A stretch of DNA of 64,000 nt from Pedobacter arcticus A12 (GTDB lineage: Bacteria > Bacteroidota > Bacteroidia > Sphingobacteriales > Sphingobacteriaceae): positions 1-64,000 of the forward strand of contig NZ_JH947128.1 of NCBI RefSeq assembly GCF_000302595.1, read 5' to 3'. The position numbers and the translations under genes are program-made. The notes beneath the pieces were generated by a model, which was not told the DNA's origin, made no database searches, and was given only the letters and a program-made list of their open reading frames with translations. This document shows, piece after piece, positions 28,307 through 36,507 of this stretch. Every line of letters begins with the position of its first letter. The stretch's first letter is position 1.

Positions 28307-29839
28307 ATGAGCTTAGAAATTAAAGTACCCGCAGTAGGCGAATCAATTACAGAAGTTATATTAGCTAAATGGCTTAAAAATGATGGCGACCATGTTGAAA
28401 TGGATGAAGTTATTGCCGAATTAGAATCTGACAAAGCAACTTTTGAATTAACAGCAGAAAGTGCCGGAACATTAAAGTTGGTAGCAAAAGAAGGCGACAC
28501 TCTTGAAATTGGTGCCTTAGTTTGTAAAATTGAAGAAGGTGGAGCGGGGAATGCTGAAAGCGAAAAGCCAGAAGCTGAAAGCGAAGAGAAAACTGAAGAA
28601 AAACCTGCTAATGATTCCAAATCTGAAGCTAAAGAAACTACAATTAAAGTACCTAGTGTTGGTGAATCCATCACTGAAGTTACTTTAACCACATGGTTAA
28701 AACAAAACGGTGATTACGTGGAACTAGACGAAGTAATTGCGGAATTAGAATCTGATAAAGCAACTTTTGAATTACCTGCAGAAGCAGCTGGCATATTAAA
28801 TACTGTTGCTAACGAAGGTGACACTCTAGCTATTGGCGCTGTTGTAGCAACGATTTCTGGTGGTGCAAAAGTTGAAAGTCAAAAGTCAAAAGTTGACAGC
28901 GTTGCACCGACTGAAAAATCAGGGACTTCTTACGCAGATAAATCTCCATCACCTGCTGCTGCAAAAATTTTAGCAGAAAAAGGTATTGACACTAAAGACG
29001 TTAAAAGTACTGGCGTAGATGGTAGAATTACAAAAGAGGATGCAATGAACGCCCAAAAGGTTGACAGTTCAAAGGCGAAAGTAGAAAGTGCTGTATCGAA
29101 AACTACAGGTAACACTTCTGCACCGGCAATTGCTGGAGCTAGAGATGAACGTAGAGAGAAGATGACTTCTTTACGTAAAACGATTTCAAAACGTTTGGTT
29201 ACCGTGAAAAACGAAACTGCGATGTTAACTACTTTTAACGAAGTAAACATGGCGCCTATCATGGAACTGAGAAAAAAATACAAGGATTCATTCAAAGAAA
29301 AGCATGGCGTAGGCTTAGGTTTTATGTCTTTCTTTACCAAAGCAGTTACCGAAGCTTTAAAAGATTTCCCAGCTGTAGGTGCAAGGATTGACGGTGAAGA
29401 AATAGTTTACAGCAACTTTGCTGATGTTTCTATTGCAGTATCGGCACCAAAAGGCTTGGTAGTACCTGTAATCAGAAATGCTGAAAGCATGACGATGGCC
29501 GAGATTGAGAAAGAAGTAGTAAGATTAGCGGTTAGAGCAAGAGATGGTAAGTTAGGAATAGACGAGATGACTGGGGGAAACTTTACCATTACCAATGGTG
29601 GAATTTTTGGTTCTATGCTTTCTACACCTATCATTAATGCACCACAATCTGCAATTTTAGGAATGCACAATATTGTAGAACGCCCAGTTGCAGAAAACGG
29701 TCAAGTTGTAATTCGTCCAATTATGTATGTGGCTCTTTCTTATGACCACAGAGTAATTGATGGAAGAGAGTCAGTAAGTTTCTTGGTAAAAGTTAAACAA
29801 CTTTTAGAAGATCCTGCTCGGCTTTTGTTAGGCATTTAA
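28307..29839 (+). CDS. odhB: 2-oxoglutarate dehydrogenase E2, with two lipoyl domains
   Basis: The dihydrolipoamide succinyltransferase core of the complex. 510 residues, about 100 longer than single-lipoyl relatives, because two near-identical lipoyl domains are present: Lys43 and Lys151, both in [16 protein letters not shown] subunit-binding domain follows near 213-246 ([13 protein letters not shown]), then the catalytic domain with DHRVIDG near 484. The linkers at residues 187-198 and about 250-262 are encoded by AAAGTTGAAAGT-type repeat DNA (28867-28899 and 29055-29090). Most OdhB proteins carry one lipoyl domain; the duplication looks recent. Confidence 0.96.
   Translation: MSLEIKVPAVGESITEVILAKWLKNDGDHVEMDEVIAELESDKATFELTAESAGTLKLVAKEGDTLEIGALVCKIEEGGAGNAESEKPEAESEEKTEEKPANDSKSEAKETTIKVPSVGESITEVTLTTWLKQNGDYVELDEVIAELESDKATFELPAEAAGILNTVANEGDTLAIGAVVATISGGAKVESQKSKVDSVAPTEKSGTSYADKSPSPAAAKILAEKGIDTKDVKSTGVDGRITKEDAMNAQKVDSSKAKVESAVSKTTGNTSAPAIAGARDERREKMTSLRKTISKRLVTVKNETAMLTTFNEVNMAPIMELRKKYKDSFKEKHGVGLGFMSFFTKAVTEALKDFPAVGARIDGEEIVYSNFADVSIAVSAPKGLVVPVIRNAESMTMAEIEKEVVRLAVRARDGKLGIDEMTGGNFTITNGGIFGSMLSTPIINAPQSAILGMHNIVERPVAENGQVVIRPIMYVALSYDHRVIDGRESVSFLVKVKQLLEDPARLLLGI
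28867..28899 (+). repeat. AAAGTTGAAAGTC repeat tract inside odhB
   Basis: Tandem AAAAGTTGAAAGTC / AAAAGTC / AAAAGTTGACAG units encode residues [12 protein letters not shown] of the OdhB linker. Same motif as the intergenic repeats of the window. Confidence 0.6.
29055..29090 (+). repeat. Second AAAGT repeat tract inside odhB
   Basis: AAAAGGTTGACAGTTC / AAAGGCGAAAGTAGAAAGT encodes the [11 protein letters not shown] linker, a diverged relative of the tract at 28867. Confidence 0.5.
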
Positions 29840-29860
29840 TTTATTGAATATATAAATATC

Positions 29861-29892
29861 AAACCTCTGCGCTTTCAAAAGTTCAGAGGTTT
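29861..29892 (+). terminator. Terminator of odhA-odhB
   Basis: AAACCTCTG (29861-29869) pairs with CAGAGGTTT (29884-29892), followed by T-rich sequence, 22 bases after the odhB stop. Confidence 0.85.
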
Positions 29893-29918
29893 TTGTTTTA
29901 TTTGGAAAAACATTACGC

Positions 29919-30932
29919 ATGAGATTAAAAAAACTATTTTTTATTTTACTGATTCTGACGTTTGCAGGAGTAAAGCAAAACTTCGCTCAACAATTGGAAG
30001 GTGCTATTGACTTTCATGGCTTTGTAGACAATAGAGAATATGCTAAAACAGACCGGTTTTCTCCTACTTACTTTGGCGCTCGCTTTTCTCCAGAAATTGG
30101 CTTGTTGATAGATAGCGTACATCGGTTTAGGGTTGGTGTAAATATGCTGAAGACTTTTGGTTCAAAAGATTTTACGGATAAAGTAGATGCTGTTGTTTAT
30201 TACCAATATCAAAAACAAAAGCACACTTTTTTTATAGGTGCTTTTCCTCGAGTAGGATTAATTGACGATTATCCAATTGCATTACTTTCTGATACTTTAA
30301 ATTATTTCCGCCCAAATATTGAGGGGATGCTTTATCAATACCAAACCGCAGAATTTAAACAGAATATTTGGATAGATTGGACAGGCAAACAAACTGCCAC
30401 AGACCGCGAAACCTTTCTATTTGGTTTTTCCGGCAAATACGAGCCAGGGATATTTTACTTAAGCCATTATGCCTATATGTTCCACAATGCTTTATCAGAA
30501 ATTTCCCTCCCCAACCAACATTTGGAAGATAATGGGGCGGTACAGCTACAGTTTGGTTTAGATCTTGGCAAAAGAACATTTCTAGATTCGTTGACCATTA
30601 GCGCAGGTCCAATGATTTCGATAGAAAGAACCAGAAACATAACAGGCATCCAAACTCCGAAAGGATTTATCAGCTATTTATATGCAGGCTATAAGCAGTT
30701 CAGTTTAAAAAACACATTTTACGCTGGCGAAGGTCATCATTTAATTAATGGCGATTTGTTTTATTCTGCCAAACAGTACGACAGATTGGATTTGGGATGG
30801 ACGCCTATTTCTTACAAAAACGTTGAAGGGGGTTTTGTTCTCAGTTTCCACTTTTTAGATAATATTATTAATAGCCAACAAGCTTTTTCTTTGCGCTATC
30901 GAATTAGTGGCAGTAAAAACTTGAGCCGGTAG
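29919..30932 (+). CDS. Predicted outer membrane beta-barrel protein
   Basis: 337 residues with a signal peptide (LFFILLILTFAGVKQNFAQ, to about residue 24). The rest alternates polar and aromatic residues in strand-like fashion (FRVGVNMLKTFG, VVYYQYQKQKHTFFIGAF, LRYRISGSK), as in outer membrane barrels. No named family is recognised. It follows the odhB terminator and stands alone. Next comes the repeat block that borders the Fic gene. Confidence 0.65.
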   Translation: MRLKKLFFILLILTFAGVKQNFAQQLEGAIDFHGFVDNREYAKTDRFSPTYFGARFSPEIGLLIDSVHRFRVGVNMLKTFGSKDFTDKVDAVVYYQYQKQKHTFFIGAFPRVGLIDDYPIALLSDTLNYFRPNIEGMLYQYQTAEFKQNIWIDWTGKQTATDRETFLFGFSGKYEPGIFYLSHYAYMFHNALSEISLPNQHLEDNGAVQLQFGLDLGKRTFLDSLTISAGPMISIERTRNITGIQTPKGFISYLYAGYKQFSLKNTFYAGEGHHLINGDLFYSAKQYDRLDLGWTPISYKNVEGGFVLSFHFLDNIINSQQAFSLRYRISGSKNLSR

Positions 30933-30998
30933 CGTTGCTTACCCAAAGTATTGAGCCAAAAATTCATTCAAAATATTAAGCCGAATCAACAAATTTTT

Positions 30999-31094
30999 CA
31001 TGTCGATTGAATCGACATGAAAAATAACGTGTCGAAAAAATCGATAAAAATCGACATGACAGGACAACATGTCGATTGAATCGACATGAGGATT
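30999..31094. repeat. Triple-hairpin repeat block, downstream side of fic
   Basis: Three palindromes in a row: CATGTCGATT-G-AATCGACATG (30999-31019), a looser CGTGTCGA...TCGACATG (31029-31058), and the first again (31068-31088), ending GAGGATT. The whole block is a direct repeat of the one at 32211-32308, on the other side of the Fic gene. Confidence 0.9.
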
Positions 31095-31099
31095 CGGAC

Positions 31100-32194
31100 T
31101 TATCTTGATAAAATATCCATTAAACCTTTATTGATATAATAGGTTTCTTTACCAATTTTGACTGTATCTAAAAAACCTATTTTCTCTAGTTTTTTCAAAT
31201 ATTCTGAGGCAGTTTGTCGCTTGGCGATATTATTTTCCTCTAAAATTTTAATTTTGATATATGGATAACTGTATAGCAAATCGCAAAGTTCTCTGGAGTA
31301 AGATGCTTTCAGTGCTTTCTTTATATCCGCTTCAGAATCGGCTTTTAATTGTAAAATAGCATTGATTTTTTTCAACGTTAAAGCCGAAGTTTCTCCCACT
31401 CCTTTTACAATAAACAAAACCCATTCTGCCCAGTTTCCTTTTTCGGTAACTTCCCTTAACAAGCGGTAATAATCCGATTTATTTTGGATGATATAATAAC
31501 TCAGATACAAAACGGGTAATCCAATTAAGTTTTGGTTAATGAGATAAAGCACATTTAAAATCCTGCCGGTTCTCCCGTTCCCATCAGAAAATGGGTGGAT
31601 AGATTCGAACTGGTAGTGAATCAAAGCCATTTTCACCAAACCGTCCAAGTCAGAAAAATCATCATCATTCATGAAATTCTCTAATGCTTTCAGCTTTTCA
31701 CGGATGATTTGATCACCTTCTGGCGGTGTGTAAACCACTTGTTTATTGCTCGGGTTTGCCAGCTTTGTACCAGGTGTATTCCTAATATTTTCGTCGGTAT
31801 TTCTTAAGCGTTGCATAATGCCTACCAATAAATTGGTAGTGATGAAACCTTTTTTCTCCATTTCATCCAACCCCCAATACATGGCTTCACGATATTGGAT
31901 AACCTCTTTTGCTGCTGCGTTTTTAATGGTATCAGAAATTCGTAAAGTTTCTTGGTAAAGCTCATCTTGGGTGGTCACAATGTTCTCGATGGCGCTGGAT
32001 TCCTTACTTTCTTGCAAAACAATGGTGTTTAGCAATAAATTCGGATTAGGCAGTGTTTGGCAATAACCTTTCAACTCGGCCAAAAGCTTATTAGCTTCAA
32101 TGCTTGCTTTTAAAATCTCAACACTTTCCAAATTGGTTCTTGGAGGCAATGGAGGCAAAGCATTGTAAGGTTTATTTTTATCGAATTTCTTCAT
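31100..32194 (-). CDS. Fic family protein (putative AMP transferase) with winged helix
   Basis: 364 residues from the ATG at 32194. Fic proteins usually transfer AMP from ATP to a Ser, Thr or Tyr of a target. Seen: an N-terminal helix with the inhibitory motif S-xxx-EN (SSAIEN, residues 66-71), which is class II; the catalytic loop HPFSDGNGRTGR, His200; and a C-terminal winged-helix-like region (AKRQTASEYLKKLEKIGFL) that could bind DNA. An upstream in-frame ATG at 32230 lies inside the palindrome block, so the internal ATG is preferred. The gene is enclosed by two copies of a triple-hairpin repeat. Target unknown. Confidence 0.93.
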   Translation of the reverse strand: MKKFDKNKPYNALPPLPPRTNLESVEILKASIEANKLLAELKGYCQTLPNPNLLLNTIVLQESKESSAIENIVTTQDELYQETLRISDTIKNAAAKEVIQYREAMYWGLDEMEKKGFITTNLLVGIMQRLRNTDENIRNTPGTKLANPSNKQVVYTPPEGDQIIREKLKALENFMNDDDFSDLDGLVKMALIHYQFESIHPFSDGNGRTGRILNVLYLINQNLIGLPVLYLSYYIIQNKSDYYRLLREVTEKGNWAEWVLFIVKGVGETSALTLKKINAILQLKADSEADIKKALKASYSRELCDLLYSYPYIKIKILEENNIAKRQTASEYLKKLEKIGFLDTVKIGKETYYINKGLMDILSR

Positions 32195-32210
32195 TTTCTT
32201 CCTTTTTTTA

Positions 32211-32308
32211 TATGTCGATTGAATCGACATGATAAAATAACGTGTCGAAAATAATCAAAAAAATCGACACGATAAAATAACATGTCGATTAAATCGACAT
32301 GAGGATTT
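32211..32308. repeat. Triple-hairpin repeat block, upstream side of fic
   Basis: Same order as the block at 30999: TATGTCGATT-G-AATCGACATG (32211-32231), CGTGTCGA...TCGACACG (32241-32271), CATGTCGATT-A-AATCGACATG (32281-32301), then GAGGATT. It begins 16 bases before the fic start codon, so it covers the promoter region. Confidence 0.9.
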
Positions 32309-32410
32309 TACTCAGAATTCCGATTATAAAAGAGGTGTTTTTCCGCAATAGGGATTGGTGCGAAAATCCTTTTAATTTTTCATCAGCAAAAAGATTGGAG
32401 AGAAAGCCCG

Positions 32411-32431
32411 ACCCCGATTTTTCATCGGGGT
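32411..32431 (-). terminator. Hairpin after argE
   Basis: ACCCCGAT (32411-32418) pairs with ATCGGGGT (32424-32431). It lies 14 bases after the argE stop, without a T-run. It could end the arginine transcript or protect its 3' end. Confidence 0.5.
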
Positions 32432-32444
32432 ATTGCCAAAAATC

Positions 32445-33509
32445 TTATAACACTACTTTTTCTATCATCTTAATATAGCCGGTAATGCCTTCTTCAATTT
32501 CTTTTACATACACATACTCATCTGCGGTATGAGACCTTGCGGAATCGCCGGGCCCACACTTTAAAGATGGAATATCTAGTAATGACTGATCTGAAGTGGT
32601 TGGCGAGCCATAAGTTTTTTTACCTAAAGCAATTCCAGCTTGTACAATTGGGTGTTCTTTTGGGATAGATGATGGCTTTAACCTAATAGAACGCGGGATA
32701 ACCTCGCAATTCACAAATTGGCGGATAATTTTCAATACATCTTCATTACTGTAAGCATCTGTTACACGTACGTCAACCGTAAAAGTGCAATTATCGGGTA
32801 CAACGTTATGTAAAGAACCAGCGTTAATGATGGTGGCAGTCATTTTAATTGGACCTAAAGTTGGCGAAACCTTAGTGAATTGATAGGTCTGAAACCATTC
32901 AATATCTCTTAAAGCTTTATAGATTGCATTGTCACCTTCGTTACGGGCAGCATGACCTGATTTTCCTTTTACATGACAATCTAACACTAACAAACCTTTT
33001 TCGGCAATGGCTAAATCCATCAAAGTCGGTTCGCCGATAATGGCAAAGTCAAGCTTACCAAGCTCTGGAATAATAGACTCTAATCCACCTTTACCAGAAT
33101 TTTCTTCTTCGGCGGTAGTGGCAATGGCAATGTTATATTTTAAATTTTCCTGATTATAAAAATGTAGAAATGTAGCAATCAAAGACACCAAACAACCACC
33201 AGCGTCATTACTTCCCAAACCAAATAGTTTACCATCTACCACATCCGGAGAAAATGGATCACGAGTATAACTCTTATTTGGCTTTACGGTATCGTGATGT
33301 GAGTTGAGTAAAACAGTTGGCTTTTTAGCATCGAAATGCTTGTTGTAAGCCCAAATATTAAACCCTTTCGTTTGGAAATCCACACCGCTCTCTGTGAAAA
33401 AATCAGTTAATATTTTAAAAGTGTCTCCTTCTTCCTTACTGAAAGAAGGTGTTGAAATTAACTTTTTTAGCAGTGAAACTGCATTATCATATAGTAAGTC
33501 TTCAGCCAT
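32445..33509 (-). CDS. argE: M20 family acylornithine/acylcitrulline deacylase (ArgE)
   Basis: 354 residues of the M20 metallopeptidase fold. Zinc-site residues are visible in NSHHDTV, GLGSNDAGG, TAEEENSG and GEPT, with the last His in SARSHTADEY. In arginine synthesis this enzyme removes the acyl group. With an ArgF'-type transcarbamylase upstream, the substrate is more likely N-acylcitrulline than N-acylornithine; that is inference from the pathway. It is the last arginine gene of the cluster. argH, which I would expect next, is replaced by the Fic cassette. Confidence 0.88.
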   Translation of the reverse strand: MAEDLLYDNAVSLLKKLISTPSFSKEEGDTFKILTDFFTESGVDFQTKGFNIWAYNKHFDAKKPTVLLNSHHDTVKPNKSYTRDPFSPDVVDGKLFGLGSNDAGGCLVSLIATFLHFYNQENLKYNIAIATTAEEENSGKGGLESIIPELGKLDFAIIGEPTLMDLAIAEKGLLVLDCHVKGKSGHAARNEGDNAIYKALRDIEWFQTYQFTKVSPTLGPIKMTATIINAGSLHNVVPDNCTFTVDVRVTDAYSNEDVLKIIRQFVNCEVIPRSIRLKPSSIPKEHPIVQAGIALGKKTYGSPTTSDQSLLDIPSLKCGPGDSARSHTADEYVYVKEIEEGITGYIKMIEKVVL

Positions 33510-33565
33510 TCTAACGTATCCTTTTTCCCTTGATTCTTATATCTTAAATCTTTGCTCTTTGTTCC

Positions 33566-34378
33566 TTATTCTTTAGTATACAACTCACCAGCAATTTTTG
33601 CCGACATTTTAATACCTTTAATCATAGCGGAGCTAAAGCCATTATGTTCCATTTCATTCAATCCGGCAATGGTACAGCCTTTTGGCGAAGTAACTTTATC
33701 AATCTCATGTTCTGGGTGCGATGCCAATTGCAACAATAAATCTGCAGCACCTTTTGCAGTTTGCGCAGCCATCATCAATGCATCATGCGCATGGAAGCCC
33801 ACTTCAACGCCGCCTTGGGATGCTGCTCTGATGGAACGCAAAAAGAATGCGATTCCACAAGCACATAAAGCTGTCGCAGAAGTCATTAAATCCTCTTGGA
33901 TTTGGATAGAAATACCTACGGTATCAAAAATCTGTTTCACTGTTGCTAAGCTTTCCGTCGATGCATTATCAGTGGCAAAACAGGTCATAGATTGTTGTAT
34001 CGCGATAGCCGTGTTTGGCATTACGCGTACAACTTCTAAATCTTTATAAAGCTTTTCCTTAATATTATTACAGGTTACGCCCGAAACTACCGAAGTGAAT
34101 AACTGCATTTTTGGATTGATTGAGGATTTAATCTCGTCCAGAACCTTATTTACCTGCTGAGGTAAAACTGCTAAAACAATAATATCCGCACCTTTTACCG
34201 CTTCTGCATTATTATTTGTGGTGTTAAAACCTTGCTCAGCATATTCTGTTAAACCGTTTAAGGTTCTACGCGTTAAAGTAATAGCTTCAGCTTTGTATAA
34301 ACCACTTTTGACTAAACCTTTAGCCAAAGACAAGCCCATATTTCCGCTACCGATGATGGTTATTTTTTTTGAGTTCAT
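33566..34378 (-). CDS. proC: Pyrroline-5-carboxylate reductase
   Basis: 270 residues. NADPH-binding Rossmann motif at the start (ITIIGSGNMGLSLAKGL), then VLPQQVNKVLDEI, RVMPNTAIAIQQSMT, and the C-terminal dimer domain with SPKGCTIAGL. It makes proline from pyrroline-5-carboxylate. Its place between argB and argE links proline and arginine synthesis, which share glutamate semialdehyde chemistry. The intergenic stretch to argE (33510-33565) is a simple CTTGATTCTTATATC-type repeat. Confidence 0.95.
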   Translation of the reverse strand: MNSKKITIIGSGNMGLSLAKGLVKSGLYKAEAITLTRRTLNGLTEYAEQGFNTTNNNAEAVKGADIIVLAVLPQQVNKVLDEIKSSINPKMQLFTSVVSGVTCNNIKEKLYKDLEVVRVMPNTAIAIQQSMTCFATDNASTESLATVKQIFDTVGISIQIQEDLMTSATALCACGIAFFLRSIRAASQGGVEVGFHAHDALMMAAQTAKGAADLLLQLASHPEHEIDKVTSPKGCTIAGLNEMEHNGFSSAMIKGIKMSAKIAGELYTKE

Positions 34379-34432
34379 TTTGTTTAGTTTATTAGTCGCT
34401 GTTTGAATTAGCCATTAGTTTTTTCTTCTCCA

Positions 34433-34526
34433 CGTCATTTCGAGGTACGAGAAATCTCACAAGTAAAGCCTCGATATAAAAATGCATACCAGGCGGTGAG
34501 ATGTTTCACTATCGTTTAACATGACG
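34433..34526. repeat. Inverted-repeat element between argB and proC
   Basis: CGTCAT...GAAATCTCAC at 34433-34460 is mirrored by GTGAGATGTTTC...ATGACG at 34497-34526, forming an interrupted hairpin of about 94 bases. Elements beginning CGTCATTTCGAGGTACGAG are dispersed repeats I recall from Bacteroidota genomes. Only one clear copy is in this window. Confidence 0.5.
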
Positions 34527-34585
34527 ATATATTTTAACTTTTATAGCCCCCCACAATTCAGCTCTGCACTCTCTGTGGTTAGAAC

Positions 34586-35473
34586 TTATTTCACCAATTT
34601 AGTCCCAAATTCTTTCCCAGTTTCCAAATCATTTAAATCATCTGCTTTACCGATATAAACTGTAGATACACCTTTGTTAATTGCATCAAAAGCGTTATGT
34701 AATTTAGGTAACATTCCGTCGGCAACAATACCTTTTGCTTTTAAATCCTCGTATTTGACTGGGTCAATTTCTTTAATCACCGATGTTTCATCATCAACAT
34801 CGACCAAAACGCCTTTTTTCTCGAAACAATAAACCAAAGAAGTTTCGTAAGTTTTGGCCATTGCAACCGCCAAAGTAGCAGCAACTGTATCGGCATTGGT
34901 ATTCAAAAGCTGGCTTTTGCCATCGTGTGTGATTGCAGAAAAAACTGGAATAAAACCCGCTTCAATTAATTTGGTCAGACTTTCTGTACCAATAGAATTT
35001 TCATCTAAATCGCCCACAAAACCAAAATCAACTTCTTTTATTGTAGCATCCGTTGTGGATTTTATTTGTTGAACGGGGCGTTTTTTTGCTTTAATCAAAT
35101 TACCGTCTGCACCGCTCAAACCTAAAGCATTACAGCCAAACATTTGCAGTTGCGCTACCAAGTTCTTGCTGATTAAACCGGCGTAAACCATCGTCACAAC
35201 CCGCAAAGTTTCAATATCAGTAACTCTACGTCCATCAACCATTTTGGCTTCGATATGCATTTCGGCAGCCAATTTAGTTGCCATTTTACCACCGCCGTGA
35301 ACCAATATTTTATTCCCCTTTAAGCCAGCAAAAACTTTTAAAAACTCGTGAAGTTTCTCGGAATTATCGATAACGTTGCCGCCAATTTTTATGACATAGA
35401 GAGCCTCACCCCGACCCTCTCCTAAGGAGAGGGAGGTTGAAGTGGATATATTTTGTGGGTTATTTGATTTCAT
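34586..35473 (-). CDS. argB: N-acetylglutamate kinase family protein, repeat-extended N-terminus
   Basis: 295 residues. Phosphorylates the acylated glutamate in the second step of arginine synthesis. Amino-acid kinase motifs: VIKIGGNVI near residue 28, LVHGGGKMATKL, and DGMLPKLHNAFDAI with a late Lys. Relatives begin just before the VIKIGG block; here about 24 extra residues precede it, and residues 13-24 (SLSLGEGRGEAL region) come from a copy of the palindromic element. No other in-frame start codon exists after the element, so it is translated. Confidence 0.94.
   Translation of the reverse strand: MKSNNPQNISTSTSLSLGEGRGEALYVIKIGGNVIDNSEKLHEFLKVFAGLKGNKILVHGGGKMATKLAAEMHIEAKMVDGRRVTDIETLRVVTMVYAGLISKNLVAQLQMFGCNALGLSGADGNLIKAKKRPVQQIKSTTDATIKEVDFGFVGDLDENSIGTESLTKLIEAGFIPVFSAITHDGKSQLLNTNADTVAATLAVAMAKTYETSLVYCFEKKGVLVDVDDETSVIKEIDPVKYEDLKAKGIVADGMLPKLHNAFDAINKGVSTVYIGKADDLNDLETGKEFGTKLVK
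35402..35435 (+). repeat. Palindromic element copy B, in frame in argB
   Basis: On the plus strand: AGCCTCACCCCGACC then CTCTCC-TAA-GGAGAG. argB reads the opposite strand, giving TSLSLGEGRGEAL. Orientation is reversed relative to copy A. Confidence 0.9.
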
Positions 35474-35513
35474 TAGTTTATTTATTCTCGTTTTTTTTCG
35501 ACAATATAGGAAA

Positions 35514-35545
35514 GTCCTCTCCTTCGGAGAGGATTAGGTGAGGCT
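35514..35545 (-). repeat. Palindromic element copy C, forms the 3' end of argF'
   Basis: On the minus strand: AGCCTCACCTAAT then CCTCTCC-GAA-GGAGAGG. argF' enters the element in the same frame as aspS (SLT) and stops at the TAA created by the variant arm. Confidence 0.9.
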
Positions 35546-36490
35546 TATGCTCTCTAACATCTCCTTTAATACTGCCTGAGCTGCCCAAACTCTATTATTT
35601 GCTTGGTTTAACACCAAAGAATTTGGTCCGTCTAAAATTTCATGAGAAAGTTCTAATCCTCTACGTACCGGCAAACAATGCATTACACCTGCATTATTGG
35701 TCAATTTTAACTTCTCGTTAGTCATCATCCAACCTTCACCATCAGTTAAAATTTTTCCGTAATCGTTATAAGACGACCAGTTTTTCACATAAACAAAATC
35801 GGCACCGGACAAAGCTTCATCCTGATTATTGGTTACTGTTGCGTCTCCAACGAATTGAGGTGCCAAATCATAACCTTCCGGATGGGTGATTACAAAATCG
35901 TAATCTGCTTTGTTCATCCACTCGGCAAAAGAATTCGCAACTGCTTGTGGCAATGGCTTTACGTGAGGTGCCCAAGTTAAAACAACTTTAGGCTTTGCTG
36001 TTTTTTTTAATTCTTCTATCGTGATTAAATCTGCCAAGCTTTGTAAAGGATGGCGTGTTGCCGACTCTAAACTTACCACCGGCACACCGCTGAATTTGAC
36101 AAATTTGTTGAATATTGTTTCTGCATAATCATCCTCTCGGTCAACTAAGCCAGGGAAAGAGCGGAAACCAATGATATCGCAATATTGCCCCATTACCCCA
36201 GCTGCTTCGCGAATATGCTCCACTGTTGTACCATTCATGATTACACCGTCCTGAGTTTCCAAAGCCCAACCTTCCTTGTCCAAGTTCATCACAATAACTT
36301 GCATTCCTAAGTTCATCCCCGCCTTTTGCGTACTTAAACGGGTACGTAAACTCGGGTTTAAGAAAATTAAACCTAAGGTTTTATGCTTGCCTAGCTGTTC
36401 ATCAACAAAAGGTTTTTTCTTTAACGAAATCGCATCGGAAAGTAATTGTTGAATATCGGTTACGTCGTTTACAGAAGAGAATAATTTCAT
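35534..36490 (-). CDS. argF': N-acylornithine carbamoyltransferase (ArgF' type)
   Basis: 318 residues, clearly of the acetyl/succinyl-ornithine transcarbamylase branch known from Xanthomonas and Bacteroides fragilis, not ordinary ArgF. Seen: carbamoyl-phosphate loop SLRTRLST at 47-54, then HPLQSLADLITIEE and MHCLPVRRG. The residue that sets succinyl versus acetyl specificity (Pro90 in the B. fragilis enzyme, Glu in the Xanthomonas one) is Val90 here. The last residues (SLT) and the stop codon come from a palindromic repeat. It works between argD and argE in the linear acyl-citrulline route. Confidence 0.93.
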   Translation of the reverse strand: MKLFSSVNDVTDIQQLLSDAISLKKKPFVDEQLGKHKTLGLIFLNPSLRTRLSTQKAGMNLGMQVIVMNLDKEGWALETQDGVIMNGTTVEHIREAAGVMGQYCDIIGFRSFPGLVDREDDYAETIFNKFVKFSGVPVVSLESATRHPLQSLADLITIEELKKTAKPKVVLTWAPHVKPLPQAVANSFAEWMNKADYDFVITHPEGYDLAPQFVGDATVTNNQDEALSGADFVYVKNWSSYNDYGKILTDGEGWMMTNEKLKLTNNAGVMHCLPVRRGLELSHEILDGPNSLVLNQANNRVWAAQAVLKEMLESISLT

Positions 36491-36507
36491 TGATTGGAGT
36501 TGATAAA

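Noticed and set aside
28291-28692. Minus-strand frame of 133 codons opposite odhB.
   Set aside because: It is a Ser/Leu-rich shadow of the lipoyl domain coding sequence; odhB is unambiguous on the plus strand.
30999-31094. The repeated GTCGATTnAATCGAC units looked at first like a short CRISPR array.
   Set aside because: The units are palindromes with irregular, non-unique gaps and no constant spacer length, and no cas gene is present.
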